DNA of 64,000 nt. Origin: Acidithiobacillus sp. AMEEHan (lineage in GTDB: Bacteria; Pseudomonadota; Gammaproteobacteria; Acidithiobacillales; Acidithiobacillaceae). A model generated the notes under the pieces. It worked only from the letters and a program-made list of their open reading frames with translations. It did not search any database and was not told where the DNA came from. Both the position numbers and the translations under genes were made by a program. Where the stretch lies: positions 1,362,001 through 1,426,000 of the forward strand of contig NZ_CP118747.1 of the NCBI RefSeq assembly GCF_030996345.1. Direction: 5' to 3'. Below are positions 28,159 to 38,000 of the stretch, one piece after another. Positions within the stretch are counted from its first letter, which is position 1. Every line of letters starts with the position of its first letter.

Positions 28159-28605
28159 TCAGGCGCGTTCGACGACGACCTGGATGTCGATCTCGACTTC
28201 CGGATGCAGATGCAGACGTACCGGATACTCGCCGGTGCGCTTGATGGGACCCTCCTGCATACGCACCTCGCCGTGACTGATCTGGTGTCCCATGTCCTCG
28301 AGCATCCGCGCCACGTCATGGTGACCCACGGAGCCAAAGAGGCGGCCGTCTTCTCCCGCTTGCAGGGCGATACGCAGAATGGTGTCAGCCAGCGCTTCCG
28401 CCCGTACCCGCGCCGCCTGCAGGCGCTCGGCCTCGGCTGCTTCCAGCTGCGCCTTACGCGCGGCAAAATCGGCCAGGTTGTTGGGTGTGGCGACCACCGC
28501 TTTGCCCTGGGGAACCAGAAAATTGCGTCCGTAGCCTGGGCGAACCTCGACGACATCCCCCAAGCGCCCCAGTTTGTTGATGCGTTCCAATAGAATGACT
28601 TTCAT
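28159..28605 (-). CDS. rplI: 50S ribosomal protein bL9
   Basis: A 148-aa bL9 with the N-terminal RNA-binding domain (MKVILLERINKLGRLGDVVE and GYGRNFLVP), the long connecting helix and the C-terminal domain with GSVGHHDVARML. It is 24 bases from both rpsR and dnaB, in one operon. Confidence 0.98.
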   Translation of the reverse strand: MKVILLERINKLGRLGDVVEVRPGYGRNFLVPQGKAVVATPNNLADFAARKAQLEAAEAERLQAARVRAEALADTILRIALQAGEDGRLFGSVGHHDVARMLEDMGHQISHGEVRMQEGPIKRTGEYPVRLHLHPEVEIDIQVVVERA

Positions 28606-28629
28606 GATCTTGTCCTTGTCGTCAGCGGA

Positions 28630-28902
28630 TTAGCGGATGACGTAGGGCAACAATGCCAGGAAGCGTGCGCGCTTGATGGCAGTGGCCAGTTGCCGCTGGT
28701 AGAGGGCGCTGGTGCCGGTGATGCGGCTGGGCACGATCTTGCCCGTCTCGCCGACGAAAGCCTGCAAGGTTTTCAGATCCTTATAGTCAATTTCCTTGAC
28801 GCCCTCGGCCTTGAAGCGGCAGGTCTTGCGCCGCCGGGAAAAGCCACCGCCGCCACGGCGATCGCCATCGTTGTCTCTATCTCTTTCTTTATGAAATGCC
28901 AT
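28630..28902 (-). CDS. rpsR: 30S ribosomal protein bS18
   Basis: A 90-aa bS18. The glycine- and arginine-rich N-terminus ([13 protein letters not shown]) is somewhat longer than in E. coli. The conserved [19 protein letters not shown] and [16 protein letters not shown] follow. Start ATG 28902 (MAFHKERD) was chosen; the frame is open further but has no family similarity there. It lies 10 bases after rpsF. Confidence 0.97.
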   Translation of the reverse strand: MAFHKERDRDNDGDRRGGGGFSRRRKTCRFKAEGVKEIDYKDLKTLQAFVGETGKIVPSRITGTSALYQRQLATAIKRARFLALLPYVIR

Positions 28903-28912
28903 TGTCGGTTCC

Positions 28913-29296
28913 TTATTCCACGCTTTCCGGAATGCTATCCGTCCGCTCTTCATCGCCGCTCCGCTCGTGGCGATCGCTTTCGTCGCGCGCCAGGGGCGAC
29001 GCCTCGGTGATGGCTTCGTCGCGCGCCAGGGTCAGGTGGCGCAATACGGCATCGCTGAAGCGGAAGGCATCTTCCAACTCGGCCAGGGCGGCTGCGCTGC
29101 ACTCCACATTCATGAGAACGTAGTGCGCTTTGTGGGCCTTTTTGATGGGATACGCGAGCTGGCGGCGACCCCAGTCTTCCAGACGATGAATCTGCCCGCC
29201 ATCGCCCTCGATCATGCCCCGGTAGCGCTCGATCATCTGGGGTACCAGCTCACTCTGGTCAGGGTGGACCAGAAACACGATTTCATAATGCCGCAA
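28913..29296 (-). CDS. rpsF: 30S ribosomal protein bS6 (TTG start)
   Basis: A 127-aa bS6 with the canonical [15 protein letters not shown] opening and a charged C-terminal tail ([15 protein letters not shown]). I place the start at TTG 29296 because a perfect AAGGAG lies six bases upstream and the homologous N-terminus begins there. The in-frame ATG at 29317 would add seven residues and lacks a ribosome binding site. A rare start codon on an abundant protein could be a way to limit expression. First gene of rpsF-rpsR-rplI-dnaB. Confidence 0.93.
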   Translation of the reverse strand: MRHYEIVFLVHPDQSELVPQMIERYRGMIEGDGGQIHRLEDWGRRQLAYPIKKAHKAHYVLMNVECSAAALAELEDAFRFSDAVLRHLTLARDEAITEASPLARDESDRHERSGDEERTDSIPESVE

Positions 29297-29321
29297 TGCA
29301 TTCTCCTTACGGATCATAGAG

Positions 29322-29342
29322 TCCGGACGCCCATCGTCCGAA
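29322..29342 (-). promoter_or_regulatory. Leader hairpin upstream of rpsF
   Basis: On the minus strand an 8-bp stem (arms 29335-29342 and 29322-29329, one G-U pair) with a 5-base loop sits in the 5' leader of rpsF, about 25 bases before the TTG. It could be part of a bS6:bS18 autoregulatory leader. That is a guess from position; I could not check the motif. Confidence 0.35.
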
Positions 29343-29375
29343 CAAGGAGTTGACCACCACAAAGGGGGAACGCGT

Positions 29376-29403
29376 ATTCTACGCGTTGGCAGAGGAATTA
29401 CAA
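29376..29403 (-). promoter_or_regulatory. Putative rpsF operon promoter with a palindrome over the -10 box
   Basis: On the minus strand TTGTAA (29398-29403) and TAGAAT (29376-29381) are 16 bases apart, about 80 bases before rpsF. A perfect inverted repeat, AACGCGTA-TTC-TACGCGTT (29369-29387), is centred on the -10 box. The -35 box overlaps the nagZ stop codon. Confidence 0.5.
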
Positions 29404-30435
29404 GGGATTGGAGAAGTGCTCCCGGAGCTTGTCGATCTCGTCACGGTAGGCGGCGCAGCGATTGGCATCGAGCTGGCCTTCCTGACCGCGCAAACTGCCG
29501 AAGCGTGATGCTGGTAAATTGCGCGTCAGACAGTGTTGCATGGCCTGATTGGCGGCGGCCGCATCGTTGCAGATAAGCAGCATCTCGCAACCGGCGGCGA
29601 GGGCGGTATCGACGCGCTCGCTGATCGCACCGACGCCCAGCGCACCCGCCATGCTCAGGTCGTCGCTGACAATGACCCCGGTAAAACCAAGTTCGCCGCG
29701 CAGTACTTGGCGCAGCCAGTACGGCGAATACCCGGCCGGGGCTTCATCCACCGCAGAATACTTCACATGCGCTGGCATAACGGCTGGAATGCCCGCCGCG
29801 ACCAAGCGCCGGAAAGGACGCAGATCGGTTGCCAACGCCTCTCGCGGGCGCGGGTCGATGGGCAGCTCATGATGGGAATCTGCTGCCACACCACCGTGAC
29901 CGGGAAAATGTTTGGCTACCCCCGTCAGGCCCTGACGGTCCATCCCCTGCCAGAGATGGCTTGCCAGTTCACCAACAATACGCGGATCGCTGTGCAAGGC
30001 ACGATCTCCGATCACTGCAGAGACACCGGAGGCAAGATCGATGCACGGCGTAAAATCCATGTCGATGCCCAGCTGCCGAAGCTCATAGCCCAACAGTTCG
30101 CCCCAGATTTCCGCAAGGGTACGGGCACGATCCAGTCCCTCGCGATCAGCTACGCGTCCGAGGCTGGCCTGGGGCGGAAAACGCGTGACGCCGTCGCGCA
30201 GGCGTTGCACGCGACCCCCTTCCTGATCGATGGCGATGAGGAGCGCCGGCTGGCGTAGGGCGTGGATTTCGCCACAGAGTTCCTGCACCTGGCCATGACT
30301 GACACAGTTGCGCGCAAAGAGGATCACGCCACCCACCGTTGGGTGCAGCAGCCGCTCGCGATCCTCCGCTCCAAGGGTTGGATCGGAGATGTCGATCATC
30401 AGCGGGCCGAGAGGGAGTTCAACTGGATTTGGCAT
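29398..30435 (-). CDS. nagZ: Beta-N-acetylhexosaminidase NagZ
   Basis: A 345-aa cytoplasmic glycoside hydrolase family 3 enzyme. It removes GlcNAc from anhydro-muropeptides in cell-wall recycling. It shows [10 protein letters not shown] near 70 and the family motif [18 protein letters not shown] near 173, including the catalytic His on a flexible loop. A nucleophile Asp lies in [12 protein letters not shown]. Start ATG 30435 overlaps the upstream permease gene by 17 bp; 30444 is an alternative. Confidence 0.95.
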   Translation of the reverse strand: MPNPVELPLGPLMIDISDPTLGAEDRERLLHPTVGGVILFARNCVSHGQVQELCGEIHALRQPALLIAIDQEGGRVQRLRDGVTRFPPQASLGRVADREGLDRARTLAEIWGELLGYELRQLGIDMDFTPCIDLASGVSAVIGDRALHSDPRIVGELASHLWQGMDRQGLTGVAKHFPGHGGVAADSHHELPIDPRPREALATDLRPFRRLVAAGIPAVMPAHVKYSAVDEAPAGYSPYWLRQVLRGELGFTGVIVSDDLSMAGALGVGAISERVDTALAAGCEMLLICNDAAAANQAMQHCLTRNLPASRFGSLRGQEGQLDANRCAAYRDEIDKLREHFSNPL

Positions 30436-32491
30436 TTTCCTCATTCTTCTTTTCCGGTTGTATCAGTTCCATGTCCGGCGGCATATCGATAGGTAAGGAA
30501 ATGGAGGGGAGTTTGTTGGGCATGCCATGCACATGGACGGGGACGATCATCATGCTGAAACCATCTTTTTGCAGACGGTCCTGGATGATGAAAGACACTT
30601 CATCGTGCAGGATGCTCCACAATGTACTGTTCTGACTGGAGTCGATGACCCGCCCGGCAAAAAAGATGCTGTTGGGGAAATAGCGGATAGCCGCACTGGC
30701 GAGGTCTTCCATGGCCTGAATGCGGTCGGTGCCATAGGTGGCAAACCAGGTGGCCGCCATACCCTGCGCGCGACAATAGGCGATGTACTGATTGGCTTCC
30801 GCTTCGGTGTATACCTTGAGTTGTTCGACTGCCTCCATGCCTTTGAACTCGCCCTGACCGACGATGCCCGCCAGCAGGAATACATAGTTTTTGACAAAGC
30901 CCTTCACCATGCGGTGTGCGGTGAGGAGGGTATGCAGGCCGACGCCATCGAATTTGCTCACGAAGAATACTGCCGTACTGGCGCGCGGGTCGAGGGGCAG
31001 CGCCGGCCCGGGTTCCATGTTTTCCGGGACGACGTCGAGCATGGTTTCGTCCAGCTCGCGGGTCCGCTTGCTGATGGAACGGTAATGACGATAAATGAAA
31101 TAACCGAGCAAAATCACAACGCTGGTGATGAGCAGGGTGAACCAGCCGCCAGCATCGAATTTCTCGAAGACAGTGATGATCAGAATGGAGCCGGTGACGA
31201 TCAGGCCGAGTATGCTGATGATCAGTTTGCCCAGCCATGGCTTGTCGCCCTTGCGTTGGGCAAACCAATGGCGGCTGAGGCCTGCCATGGTCAGGGTGAA
31301 GGTAATGAACACGTTGATGCTGTAGAGCACCACCAAGATGCGCACATGGCCTTGGGTAGCCAAAAGAATAGCGATCGACGCGAAGCCGACGAGCAGGATG
31401 CCATTGCGCGAAACGAACTGGTCGGATAGATAGGAAAATCGCTCCGGTAGCCAGCGATCGACGGCCATGTTGGCCATGACGATGGGTGCGGTGATGATAC
31501 CGGTATTGGCAGCAATGAAGAGAAGCAGCCCCTCGGTCAGCAGGGCGAGCAGGGTGGCCCAACTGCCCCAATGGATGCCAAAGCCCTGCCAGTTGGCGGT
31601 GATGCTGTGGAAGAGCGCGGCATTCAGCGTTTCGCCGGCGCGGGCTTCGGCATGATAGAGCAGGTAGAGGAAGATCAGGCTGCCGGCAACCAGAGAGAGT
31701 GAAGTTGCCAGCAGGGTCATGGTCCGTTGGCCGGTCTGCACCCGCGGTTCCCGCATGATGTGCACACCATTGGCTACAGCTTCCAAGCCGGTATAAGTAC
31801 CGCCACCGAGGCTGAATGCGCGCAGTATCAGAGCGATGATAAAGATCCAGCCGTAGGTCATGCTGTCCTGCTGCACGCCGTGGACGGTCGCCACGGCAAT
31901 GTGCGGAAAATCTCCGGCATGGCTGAGCAGGCCCCAGGCAAGGATGATCCCGTTGCTGATCAGGAAGCCGACAAAGATCGGCAAAAGGATCTTGATGGAC
32001 TCCTTCATGCCGCGCAAATTGAGAAAGATCAGAAAGAGCAGGACCAGCAAATCGAGTAAGATGCGCTCTTGGTACCAGCTCGCCGGCAGGATGCTGAGCA
32101 CTGCCTCCGTACCGGAGGCCACTGAGATGGCCGCGGTGAGGATATAGTCGACAATCAGAGCGGCGCCGCTGACCAAACCGGCCAGAGGCCCGAGCAGAGT
32201 GGTTGCCGTGTGGTACCCGCCTCCCCCCTCTGGAAAGAGGGCGATCACCTGCTTGTAGCCGGCGGCAATGATGAATACCGTGATCGGAATGGCGATCGCC
32301 AAGATTACAGACAAATATTCATGGCCGTGCAGGGCGTAATAAATTTCGGGAGGACCGTAGGCCGAAGAGGAGAGGGCGTCGGAACCGAGGCCCACCCAGG
32401 CGAGAAAGGCGGCGAGAGAGAGATTTTCGAAGAGGTGCGGATTGAAGACATTGACCGTGCGCTGAAAGTGGGGAAAGCGAAAGCGTGCCAT
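30419..32491 (-). CDS. APC-superfamily permease, KimA-like
   Basis: A 690-aa membrane protein with 12 or so transmembrane helices (about 20-470) and a cytoplasmic C-terminal domain of about 200 residues. VGLGSDALSSSAYGPPE near 33-49 and FPEGGGGYHTA near 90 are typical of the amino-acid/polyamine/organocation superfamily and resemble the potassium transporter KimA. The cargo cannot be told from sequence; potassium or an amino acid are the main options. It lies directly after an L,D-transpeptidase gene and overlaps nagZ. Confidence 0.8.
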   Translation of the reverse strand: MARFRFPHFQRTVNVFNPHLFENLSLAAFLAWVGLGSDALSSSAYGPPEIYYALHGHEYLSVILAIAIPITVFIIAAGYKQVIALFPEGGGGYHTATTLLGPLAGLVSGAALIVDYILTAAISVASGTEAVLSILPASWYQERILLDLLVLLFLIFLNLRGMKESIKILLPIFVGFLISNGIILAWGLLSHAGDFPHIAVATVHGVQQDSMTYGWIFIIALILRAFSLGGGTYTGLEAVANGVHIMREPRVQTGQRTMTLLATSLSLVAGSLIFLYLLYHAEARAGETLNAALFHSITANWQGFGIHWGSWATLLALLTEGLLLFIAANTGIITAPIVMANMAVDRWLPERFSYLSDQFVSRNGILLVGFASIAILLATQGHVRILVVLYSINVFITFTLTMAGLSRHWFAQRKGDKPWLGKLIISILGLIVTGSILIITVFEKFDAGGWFTLLITSVVILLGYFIYRHYRSISKRTRELDETMLDVVPENMEPGPALPLDPRASTAVFFVSKFDGVGLHTLLTAHRMVKGFVKNYVFLLAGIVGQGEFKGMEAVEQLKVYTEAEANQYIAYCRAQGMAATWFATYGTDRIQAMEDLASAAIRYFPNSIFFAGRVIDSSQNSTLWSILHDEVSFIIQDRLQKDGFSMMIVPVHVHGMPNKLPSISLPIDMPPDMELIQPEKKNEENAKSS

Positions 32492-33034
32492 TCAGGTTCT
32501 CCTGTTCGGCCGGGGATAGGACGCGAAGGTGTCGGCAATGAGCACGGGCAGGCCCGCGGGGGAACGAGAAAATAAATCGATGATGGCAGCGGGATCGAGA
32601 CGGATGCAGCCAGCCGAAACGGGTTGGCCCAGATGTTCGACGTCTGCCGTGCCATGCAAGTAGATATAGCGGCGAAAAGTATCGACTTGACCGCCCCGGT
32701 TGCGCCCCGGCTCCAGGCCGCAGAGCCAGAGCAGGCGGGCAAGAATCGGGTCGATCAGAACGGCGCCGGGTTGCCAGCGCTCGCCCCGCCAGCGCCGGCC
32801 GCGCAGCACGGCGTCCGCCGGCAGGCCATCGCCCACGCGGGCGCGCACATAATGCCAACCGCGCGGGGTCTTGCCGCTGCCGAGCTCCTCGCCAAGGCCG
32901 GCGCGAGCGGTGGATACTGGCCACTCTAGCGTTGCTGCACCACCCCACATCTCCAGCAGGCGTTGCCGGGCGGGTTGCACCCAGAGCCAGTGGTCAGGAG
33001 CCTCAGCGGGTAAAGAGGGCGACGGACTCGACAT
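32492..33034 (-). CDS. L,D-transpeptidase (YkuD family)
   Basis: A 180-aa protein with the YkuD catalytic signature: [12 protein letters not shown] followed by SAGCIRL, where the Cys is the nucleophile. It would make 3-3 cross-links in peptidoglycan or attach proteins to it. No signal peptide is visible from ATG 33034, so export is unclear. Longer starts fall inside rlmD in another frame. It overlaps the rlmD 3' end by 32 bp. Confidence 0.82.
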   Translation of the reverse strand: MSSPSPSLPAEAPDHWLWVQPARQRLLEMWGGAATLEWPVSTARAGLGEELGSGKTPRGWHYVRARVGDGLPADAVLRGRRWRGERWQPGAVLIDPILARLLWLCGLEPGRNRGGQVDTFRRYIYLHGTADVEHLGQPVSAGCIRLDPAAIIDLFSRSPAGLPVLIADTFASYPRPNRRT

Positions 33035-34325
33035 GAGCGGTATGCGGGAACATGTTGACGATGCCCGCGCTGCGGAAACGAAAGCCGAGCTGCTGCACCA
33101 GATACCCGGCGTCGCGTGCGAGGGTATCCGGGTTGCAGGACACATAGACCAAGCGCTCGATGCCGGCGCCAATACCCTTGAGGATCTCGATTGCGCCACT
33201 GCGCGGGGGATCGATGAGGAGCTTGCGCACGGGATGCCCGGCCAGCACTTCATCGAGACTCTCCTGGGTGAGATCGGCGCAGCGAAACTCCACTTGCTCC
33301 GTCAGGCCATTGGCTGCGGCGTTGGCGCTGCCCAAGGCCGTCAGGCGACGCTCTCCTTCGATCCCCAAAACCTTGGCCCCGGCGCGCGCAATGGGGAGCG
33401 TGAAATTGCCCAGACCACAGAAAAGATCGGCAATCCGTTCCCCTAGCTGCGGATCGAGCAGGGCCAGGGCGCGGCGGACGAGGACGGGATTGATGCTGGC
33501 GTTGACCTGGGTGAAGACGAGAGGCGAGAAGGTGAGGCGGACGTCATATTCGGGCAAGACGTAGAACAAGGCCTGGGGATCGCTCTCGCTGAGGCAACGC
33601 AGGCTATCGGGACCGGCACTTTGCAACCAGATTTGCAGCCCATGGGTCTGTCCAAAGAGTCGCAGTAATTCCTCATCCGCGGGGGTCAGAGCCTCCAGGT
33701 GGCGGAACACCAGTGCCGCGACCTGATCACTGCAGGCCACCTCGATCTGGGGAATGATGCGCGGATTATGCAGACGCGCGATCAGCGCCCGCAGGTCGAG
33801 AATCCGCTCGCCCACGCGCGGGTCGAGTACCGCGCAGCTCTCCATATCTGCCACGTAGCTGGAATGGTATTCGCGAAAGCCCACCAATACTCCGCGAGTG
33901 GCTGGTACCCGGACCGAGAGACGAGCCTTGCGGCGATAGCCGAAGCTCGGCCCGGCAATGGGCGGCAGAATGCGCTCCGGCCGCACCTTGCCGATCTGCC
34001 AGAGTTGTTCTTCCAGATGTCGTTGTTTGACCGCTATCTGTGCCGACGCTTCCAGGTGTTGCAGACTGCAACCGCCGCAGACCCCGGCATGAGGGCAGCG
34101 TGGCGTCACCCGTTGCGACGAGGCCCGCTGCACGTCCAGCAAGCGGGCACGATCGTAACGCGGAGTACCTTCGTAGACCTGCGCTACGACCTGCTCCCCC
34201 GGCAGGGCGCCGGCGACGAAAGTGACTTTGCCGTCGGCCCGGCCAACCCCCACACCCTCCCCATCCAGGGAATCGATCCGCAGAGTACAGGGTGCTGTGC
34301 CGCGTATGGGCTTGGGACGAGTCAT
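33003..34325 (-). CDS. rlmD: 23S rRNA (uracil-1939-C5)-methyltransferase RlmD
   Basis: A 440-aa SAM-dependent RNA methyltransferase. A TRAM domain (about 10-65) precedes a [4Fe-4S] cysteine set beginning [10 protein letters not shown] (Cys77, 83, 86). The Rossmann core has [14 protein letters not shown], the DPPRSG motif, and [12 protein letters not shown] with the catalytic Cys. Length and order are normal for RlmD (formerly RumA). Confidence 0.95.
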   Translation of the reverse strand: MTRPKPIRGTAPCTLRIDSLDGEGVGVGRADGKVTFVAGALPGEQVVAQVYEGTPRYDRARLLDVQRASSQRVTPRCPHAGVCGGCSLQHLEASAQIAVKQRHLEEQLWQIGKVRPERILPPIAGPSFGYRRKARLSVRVPATRGVLVGFREYHSSYVADMESCAVLDPRVGERILDLRALIARLHNPRIIPQIEVACSDQVAALVFRHLEALTPADEELLRLFGQTHGLQIWLQSAGPDSLRCLSESDPQALFYVLPEYDVRLTFSPLVFTQVNASINPVLVRRALALLDPQLGERIADLFCGLGNFTLPIARAGAKVLGIEGERRLTALGSANAAANGLTEQVEFRCADLTQESLDEVLAGHPVRKLLIDPPRSGAIEILKGIGAGIERLVYVSCNPDTLARDAGYLVQQLGFRFRSAGIVNMFPHTAHVESVALFTR

Positions 34326-34343
34326 GAGCGGAAAGAGATGGCG

Positions 34344-35021
34344 TTACTTGCGTTGCCACTGGCCACTAGGGCTTTGGTACCAGTAGCCTGCGGGGGCCTT
34401 CGCGATCCAGGCACGGGCAAAACTCTCCTGAATCTGACCAGCCCATTCGGGGTGGCCGTTGGCATCAGCAATCTGCGCATAGAGATTTTGCAGGGCAGCG
34501 TTGTAGCCTGCTACCAAACCCGCCAGCGCGCCGCGCTGAGCAAGTGGGACTGCCGCTGCATCGTGGATCGCGACGAGGCCATTGCTGGTGTAGCCAATGG
34601 CGCCACTGGCAAAGTAAGACCCCAACTTGGTGGCCTGGTTTTCGACGTTGGTCTTGGCTGCAATTACAGCAGGGCTGGAGGCATCCAGATTGGCGGCAGC
34701 CTGCGCTGTACTGCTTACAGAACGGAACGCCGCGTTGGTCAAATACCCCAAAATTTGGCTGGGATGCAGTTCTTGCGGCCGATGCCAGGCACTGGGTGCC
34801 GCCGAAGCCGCTGGCGCGGTGGTCTTGGCCTCGGGCTCGGCTTGAATGTCCACCCGTCCTTGCTGTGCGGCGTGATAGACCTGATCAACTACTTGATCGG
34901 CCAGCTTTTGTGCAGCAGCAGCCGGAAAATAGATGTTGACCGTGACGCAAGCCGCCAAGGTCAGAGAAAGACCCAAAAGGAGAAGGACCCGAAGGCCGTG
35001 TCGAAATCGATAAGCGTTCAC
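34344..35021 (-). CDS. YdbL/DUF1318-family lipoprotein
   Basis: A 225-aa lipoprotein with signal peptide and lipobox TLAAC (Cys25). It is followed by VTVNIYFPAAAAQKLADQVVDQVY, the start of the DUF1318 (YdbL) family. After an Ala-rich linker the C-terminal half has the YdbL-like domain. It lies 3 bases after a YdbH-like gene, the usual partner in the AsmA-like lipid-transport group. Its exact role is not known. Confidence 0.78.
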   Translation of the reverse strand: MNAYRFRHGLRVLLLLGLSLTLAACVTVNIYFPAAAAQKLADQVVDQVYHAAQQGRVDIQAEPEAKTTAPAASAAPSAWHRPQELHPSQILGYLTNAAFRSVSSTAQAAANLDASSPAVIAAKTNVENQATKLGSYFASGAIGYTSNGLVAIHDAAAVPLAQRGALAGLVAGYNAALQNLYAQIADANGHPEWAGQIQESFARAWIAKAPAGYWYQSPSGQWQRK

Positions 35022-35024
35022 CCG

Positions 35025-37007
35025 TTAGTCTCCTGTGGCAACCTGGGCCTTGCCTTCCATGACGGCGTGCAGGCGGCCGAGCAGCTCCTGCCAATTACTG
35101 CGCCGATTGTAGCCGATGATGTTCACCTGCGGCAGTCCCTGGCCGCGGAGCAGATAAAATCCACCATCTTTGGTACTGGCTACCCCCGATAAGGTCGCGA
35201 CTCCATCCCGCAAGTCTACCCCGAAGCCCAGTTTGGCATAAGAAAACGTATGAAAAAACCGCAGAAAGATATTCTGGAAAAAGCCGCTGATGCCGCCGCC
35301 TCCCAGCTTGGTCAGCTTTTCGATGGCGGCAGCGCTGATTTTTTGCGGGATACCGCGAACGCGATGGGTCTCCATGTGCGCATCGAAGGCCACCGGCTGC
35401 CAATCCAGTAGCGTGAGATGCTGGACGCTGCCATCGAGCACGCCGCTGATGTAGCCAACCGGGAAGACATCGGTAAGCGGTTTGAGTTGCAGATTCTGCA
35501 GGCGAACGCTGGTCTGCAATAGGGGAGCGGGGGTAAAGAGTTCGGTCAGGGAGAGTCCGTCGATGCTGATCTCGCCGCCAAAGGCGTGGGCGCGCATCAC
35601 GCTGCTGGTCTGCAGATCCCCTTGATGGTAGCGCAACTGTGGGATCTCGGCATCGAGTGTGCCGGTGAAGTGCGGCCAGCCAAAAGTGCGAGTGAGAGAA
35701 CCCAGCTGAATGTGATCGACCCCGCCGCCGAGAACGACGCTGGGCGAACCGCTCTGCCAGTTGGCCTGCAAGCGCTGGATATGAAGGCGACCGCCCAACA
35801 CGGAAAGTGCGGTCGGCGCGCGCAGCTCGGCGACCTGGCGGCGCAGCAGAAACTGCGCATCGAGGGGCCCGAAAGGGATGCCGTAAAAGCCACCATAGAG
35901 CCACTGCAGTTCGGCTTTGGACTCGCCTCCCTGTCGTTGCCAAGTGCCGCTGGAGCGCAGGTCCTGCAGCGTAAATTGTCCCTGCGGATCGCGCAGGCTG
36001 CCATCTTCGAGCTGCCAGCGGAGCTTGTCGAGACGGCCGACATAATCGCCAGAAATCTTCAGCTGGCCACTTGCCGCAAGTCGATGCGCGAGGCCGTTGG
36101 TCGGCAATATCGGCCGCAGCCAGGTTTGCCATAACGGCTGCATCGCCAAAATAGCTTCCTGCAGATGAATCTCCGGTGCTGCAGATCTACCTCTGGAAGC
36201 CGCAGAAAAACGTGCCTGCCCCATTTCTGGCCAGTGCAGCGTGGCTGCCGTTATCCGCCAGCCCTGCGCCCCATATTGCCAGTTTCCCCGCAGCGTGACT
36301 CCTGCGACGGGAGCGCTGACGTACCATGGGCTCCAGAGTGCCGCGCCACTGCGCCACTGCAGAGTCGATTGGCCTTGCCAGATGCCCTGCCGCAGCTCGA
36401 CCTGGGTATGCAGATGCAAGACGCCGTTTTGCGCCGCTTGCAGACCGCTGGGGCTGCTAAACTGTAACTTGTCGAGCGAGGCCTGCAGTGCTGCGCCTTG
36501 TAGGCTGGTCCAGTTCGTGCCCCGCGCAGTGAGTCGTGCGCGTAGCGTTCCCTGGGGATGCCAGGTTTTCGGTAGCACCGTGTGCATGAGGTACGCAGCA
36601 TTGCCCTCGCCCGAAAGGCGGGCCGACCAGCTACCCTGGCCGGCGCTTCGCCACCAGCCCTGCCAGGCGCCGATCTGCTGGCTACGGAGTTGCAGGCGCA
36701 GTTGCCCACCGTTTTTGCCGACCTTCCCCTGGCTGCGTACCTCCAGGTTTCCCAAGGGACTGGCCTGGACGGTTGCCTGCACCTGCAGTTCGTCGACCCC
36801 AGCGTGGGAATGCAGTTGCCCCTGCGCCTGCAGGGTTTGCCAGCGCAGGGTGCCGGCCCCCCGCGCGGCACCGGCTTGAACCTGCCAGTGCAGATCGCGC
36901 GGGCTCGTTCCCTGCGCCTGGATCTGCAGATTGTGCAACTGCAAGTGCGGGCCGCTGAGGCTCGCCGCACGGATCTCCAGGACCGTGGCTGGCGCCGGAC
37001 CGATCAT
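35025..37007 (-). CDS. YdbH-like AsmA-related protein
   Basis: A 660-aa beta-rich protein of the YdbH/AsmA-like group. The C-terminal block has VGYISGVLDGSVQHL and NIIGYNRRSNWQELLGRL. The E. coli member helps move phospholipids to the outer membrane. From ATG 37007 no N-terminal membrane anchor is visible, and the protein is shorter than the E. coli relative. The 5' end may have been lost at the cysM junction, or the real start lies upstream inside cysM. It starts just after the cysM stop. Confidence 0.75.
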   Translation of the reverse strand: MIGPAPATVLEIRAASLSGPHLQLHNLQIQAQGTSPRDLHWQVQAGAARGAGTLRWQTLQAQGQLHSHAGVDELQVQATVQASPLGNLEVRSQGKVGKNGGQLRLQLRSQQIGAWQGWWRSAGQGSWSARLSGEGNAAYLMHTVLPKTWHPQGTLRARLTARGTNWTSLQGAALQASLDKLQFSSPSGLQAAQNGVLHLHTQVELRQGIWQGQSTLQWRSGAALWSPWYVSAPVAGVTLRGNWQYGAQGWRITAATLHWPEMGQARFSAASRGRSAAPEIHLQEAILAMQPLWQTWLRPILPTNGLAHRLAASGQLKISGDYVGRLDKLRWQLEDGSLRDPQGQFTLQDLRSSGTWQRQGGESKAELQWLYGGFYGIPFGPLDAQFLLRRQVAELRAPTALSVLGGRLHIQRLQANWQSGSPSVVLGGGVDHIQLGSLTRTFGWPHFTGTLDAEIPQLRYHQGDLQTSSVMRAHAFGGEISIDGLSLTELFTPAPLLQTSVRLQNLQLKPLTDVFPVGYISGVLDGSVQHLTLLDWQPVAFDAHMETHRVRGIPQKISAAAIEKLTKLGGGGISGFFQNIFLRFFHTFSYAKLGFGVDLRDGVATLSGVASTKDGGFYLLRGQGLPQVNIIGYNRRSNWQELLGRLHAVMEGKAQVATGD

Positions 37008-37009
37008 CT

Positions 37010-37894
37010 CTAGGCGGGAAAGACCCCGGTAGACAGATAACGGTCGCCGCGGTCGCAGATGATCGCCACCAGAAAGCCCTGGTCCAGGGTTTCGGCCACG
37101 CGCAAGGCGGCAGCAACTGCGCCGCCAGAGGAGATGCCCGCCAAAATACCCTCTTCACGTGCCAGTCGGCGGGTCATTTCCTCTGCCTCCTCCGTGCCGA
37201 CGTCGATGACCCGATCGACCAACTCCGGTTGGTAGATCTTGGGCACGTATTCCTTCGGCCAACGACGGATTCCCGGGATTTTGGCACCGGCGGCAGGCTG
37301 CACGCCAACGATCTGGATAGCGGGGTGGACCTGACGCAGGTAGCGACTGGTGCCCATGATGGTACCTGTCGTACCCATTGCCGAGACGAAGTGCGTGACC
37401 TGCCCACGGCTGTCGCGCCAGATTTCCGGGCCAGTAGTCCGAGTATGTGCCTCAGGATTGTCGGGGTTGGAAAATTGGTCAAGCATGATCGCCTCGCCGG
37501 CGTCGACCATTGCACGGGCGCGGTCGATAGCGCCTTCCATGCTGGCATCGGCGGGGGTCAGCTCGATATCCGCGCCGAAAGCACGCATCACCTGGCGCCG
37601 CTCGAGACTCATGTTTTCGGGCATGATCAGGGTGATTTTCAGGCCCTCGACGGAGGCGGCCATGGCCAGGGCGATGCCGGTATTGCCACTGGTGGCTTCC
37701 ACCAAACGATCTCCCGGCCGGATCGTCCCCCGCTCCAGCGCGCGGCGGATCATATGCAAGGCTGGACGATCCTTCACCGAACCGGCGGGGTTGTTTCCCT
37801 CCAGCTTACCAAACAGCCGCACCCGTGGATTGGGGCTCAGGCGCCGCAATTCGCACAGCGGGGTATTCCCAACGAAATCTGCAAGGCCGCTCAT
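37010..37894 (-). CDS. cysM: Cysteine synthase B
   Basis: A 294-aa PLP enzyme that makes cysteine from O-acetylserine and sulfide or thiosulfate. The PLP lysine is Lys41 in EGNNPAGSVKDR. The phosphate-binding GTTGTIMG lies near 173. The asparagine-rich EGNNP and the overall length point to CysM rather than CysK. It is divergent from the transporter gene at 38001, with about 106 bases between them. Confidence 0.93.
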   Translation of the reverse strand: MSGLADFVGNTPLCELRRLSPNPRVRLFGKLEGNNPAGSVKDRPALHMIRRALERGTIRPGDRLVEATSGNTGIALAMAASVEGLKITLIMPENMSLERRQVMRAFGADIELTPADASMEGAIDRARAMVDAGEAIMLDQFSNPDNPEAHTRTTGPEIWRDSRGQVTHFVSAMGTTGTIMGTSRYLRQVHPAIQIVGVQPAAGAKIPGIRRWPKEYVPKIYQPELVDRVIDVGTEEAEEMTRRLAREEGILAGISSGGAVAAALRVAETLDQGFLVAIICDRGDRYLSTGVFPA

Positions 37895-38000
37895 CGCTTT
37901 TTCTCCTTTCTGCAGGGCTTAGGCTAGCACTGCCTGCCCGTAGACCCAAGCGCTGCGTCTGACTATGATGACTAAAACATCCAGTGAGGAATCCACATTG

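Noticed and set aside
32492-33253. Long N-terminal extension of the L,D-transpeptidase
   Set aside because: The extra part overlaps rlmD in another frame and looks like its shadow; ATG 33034 fits better.
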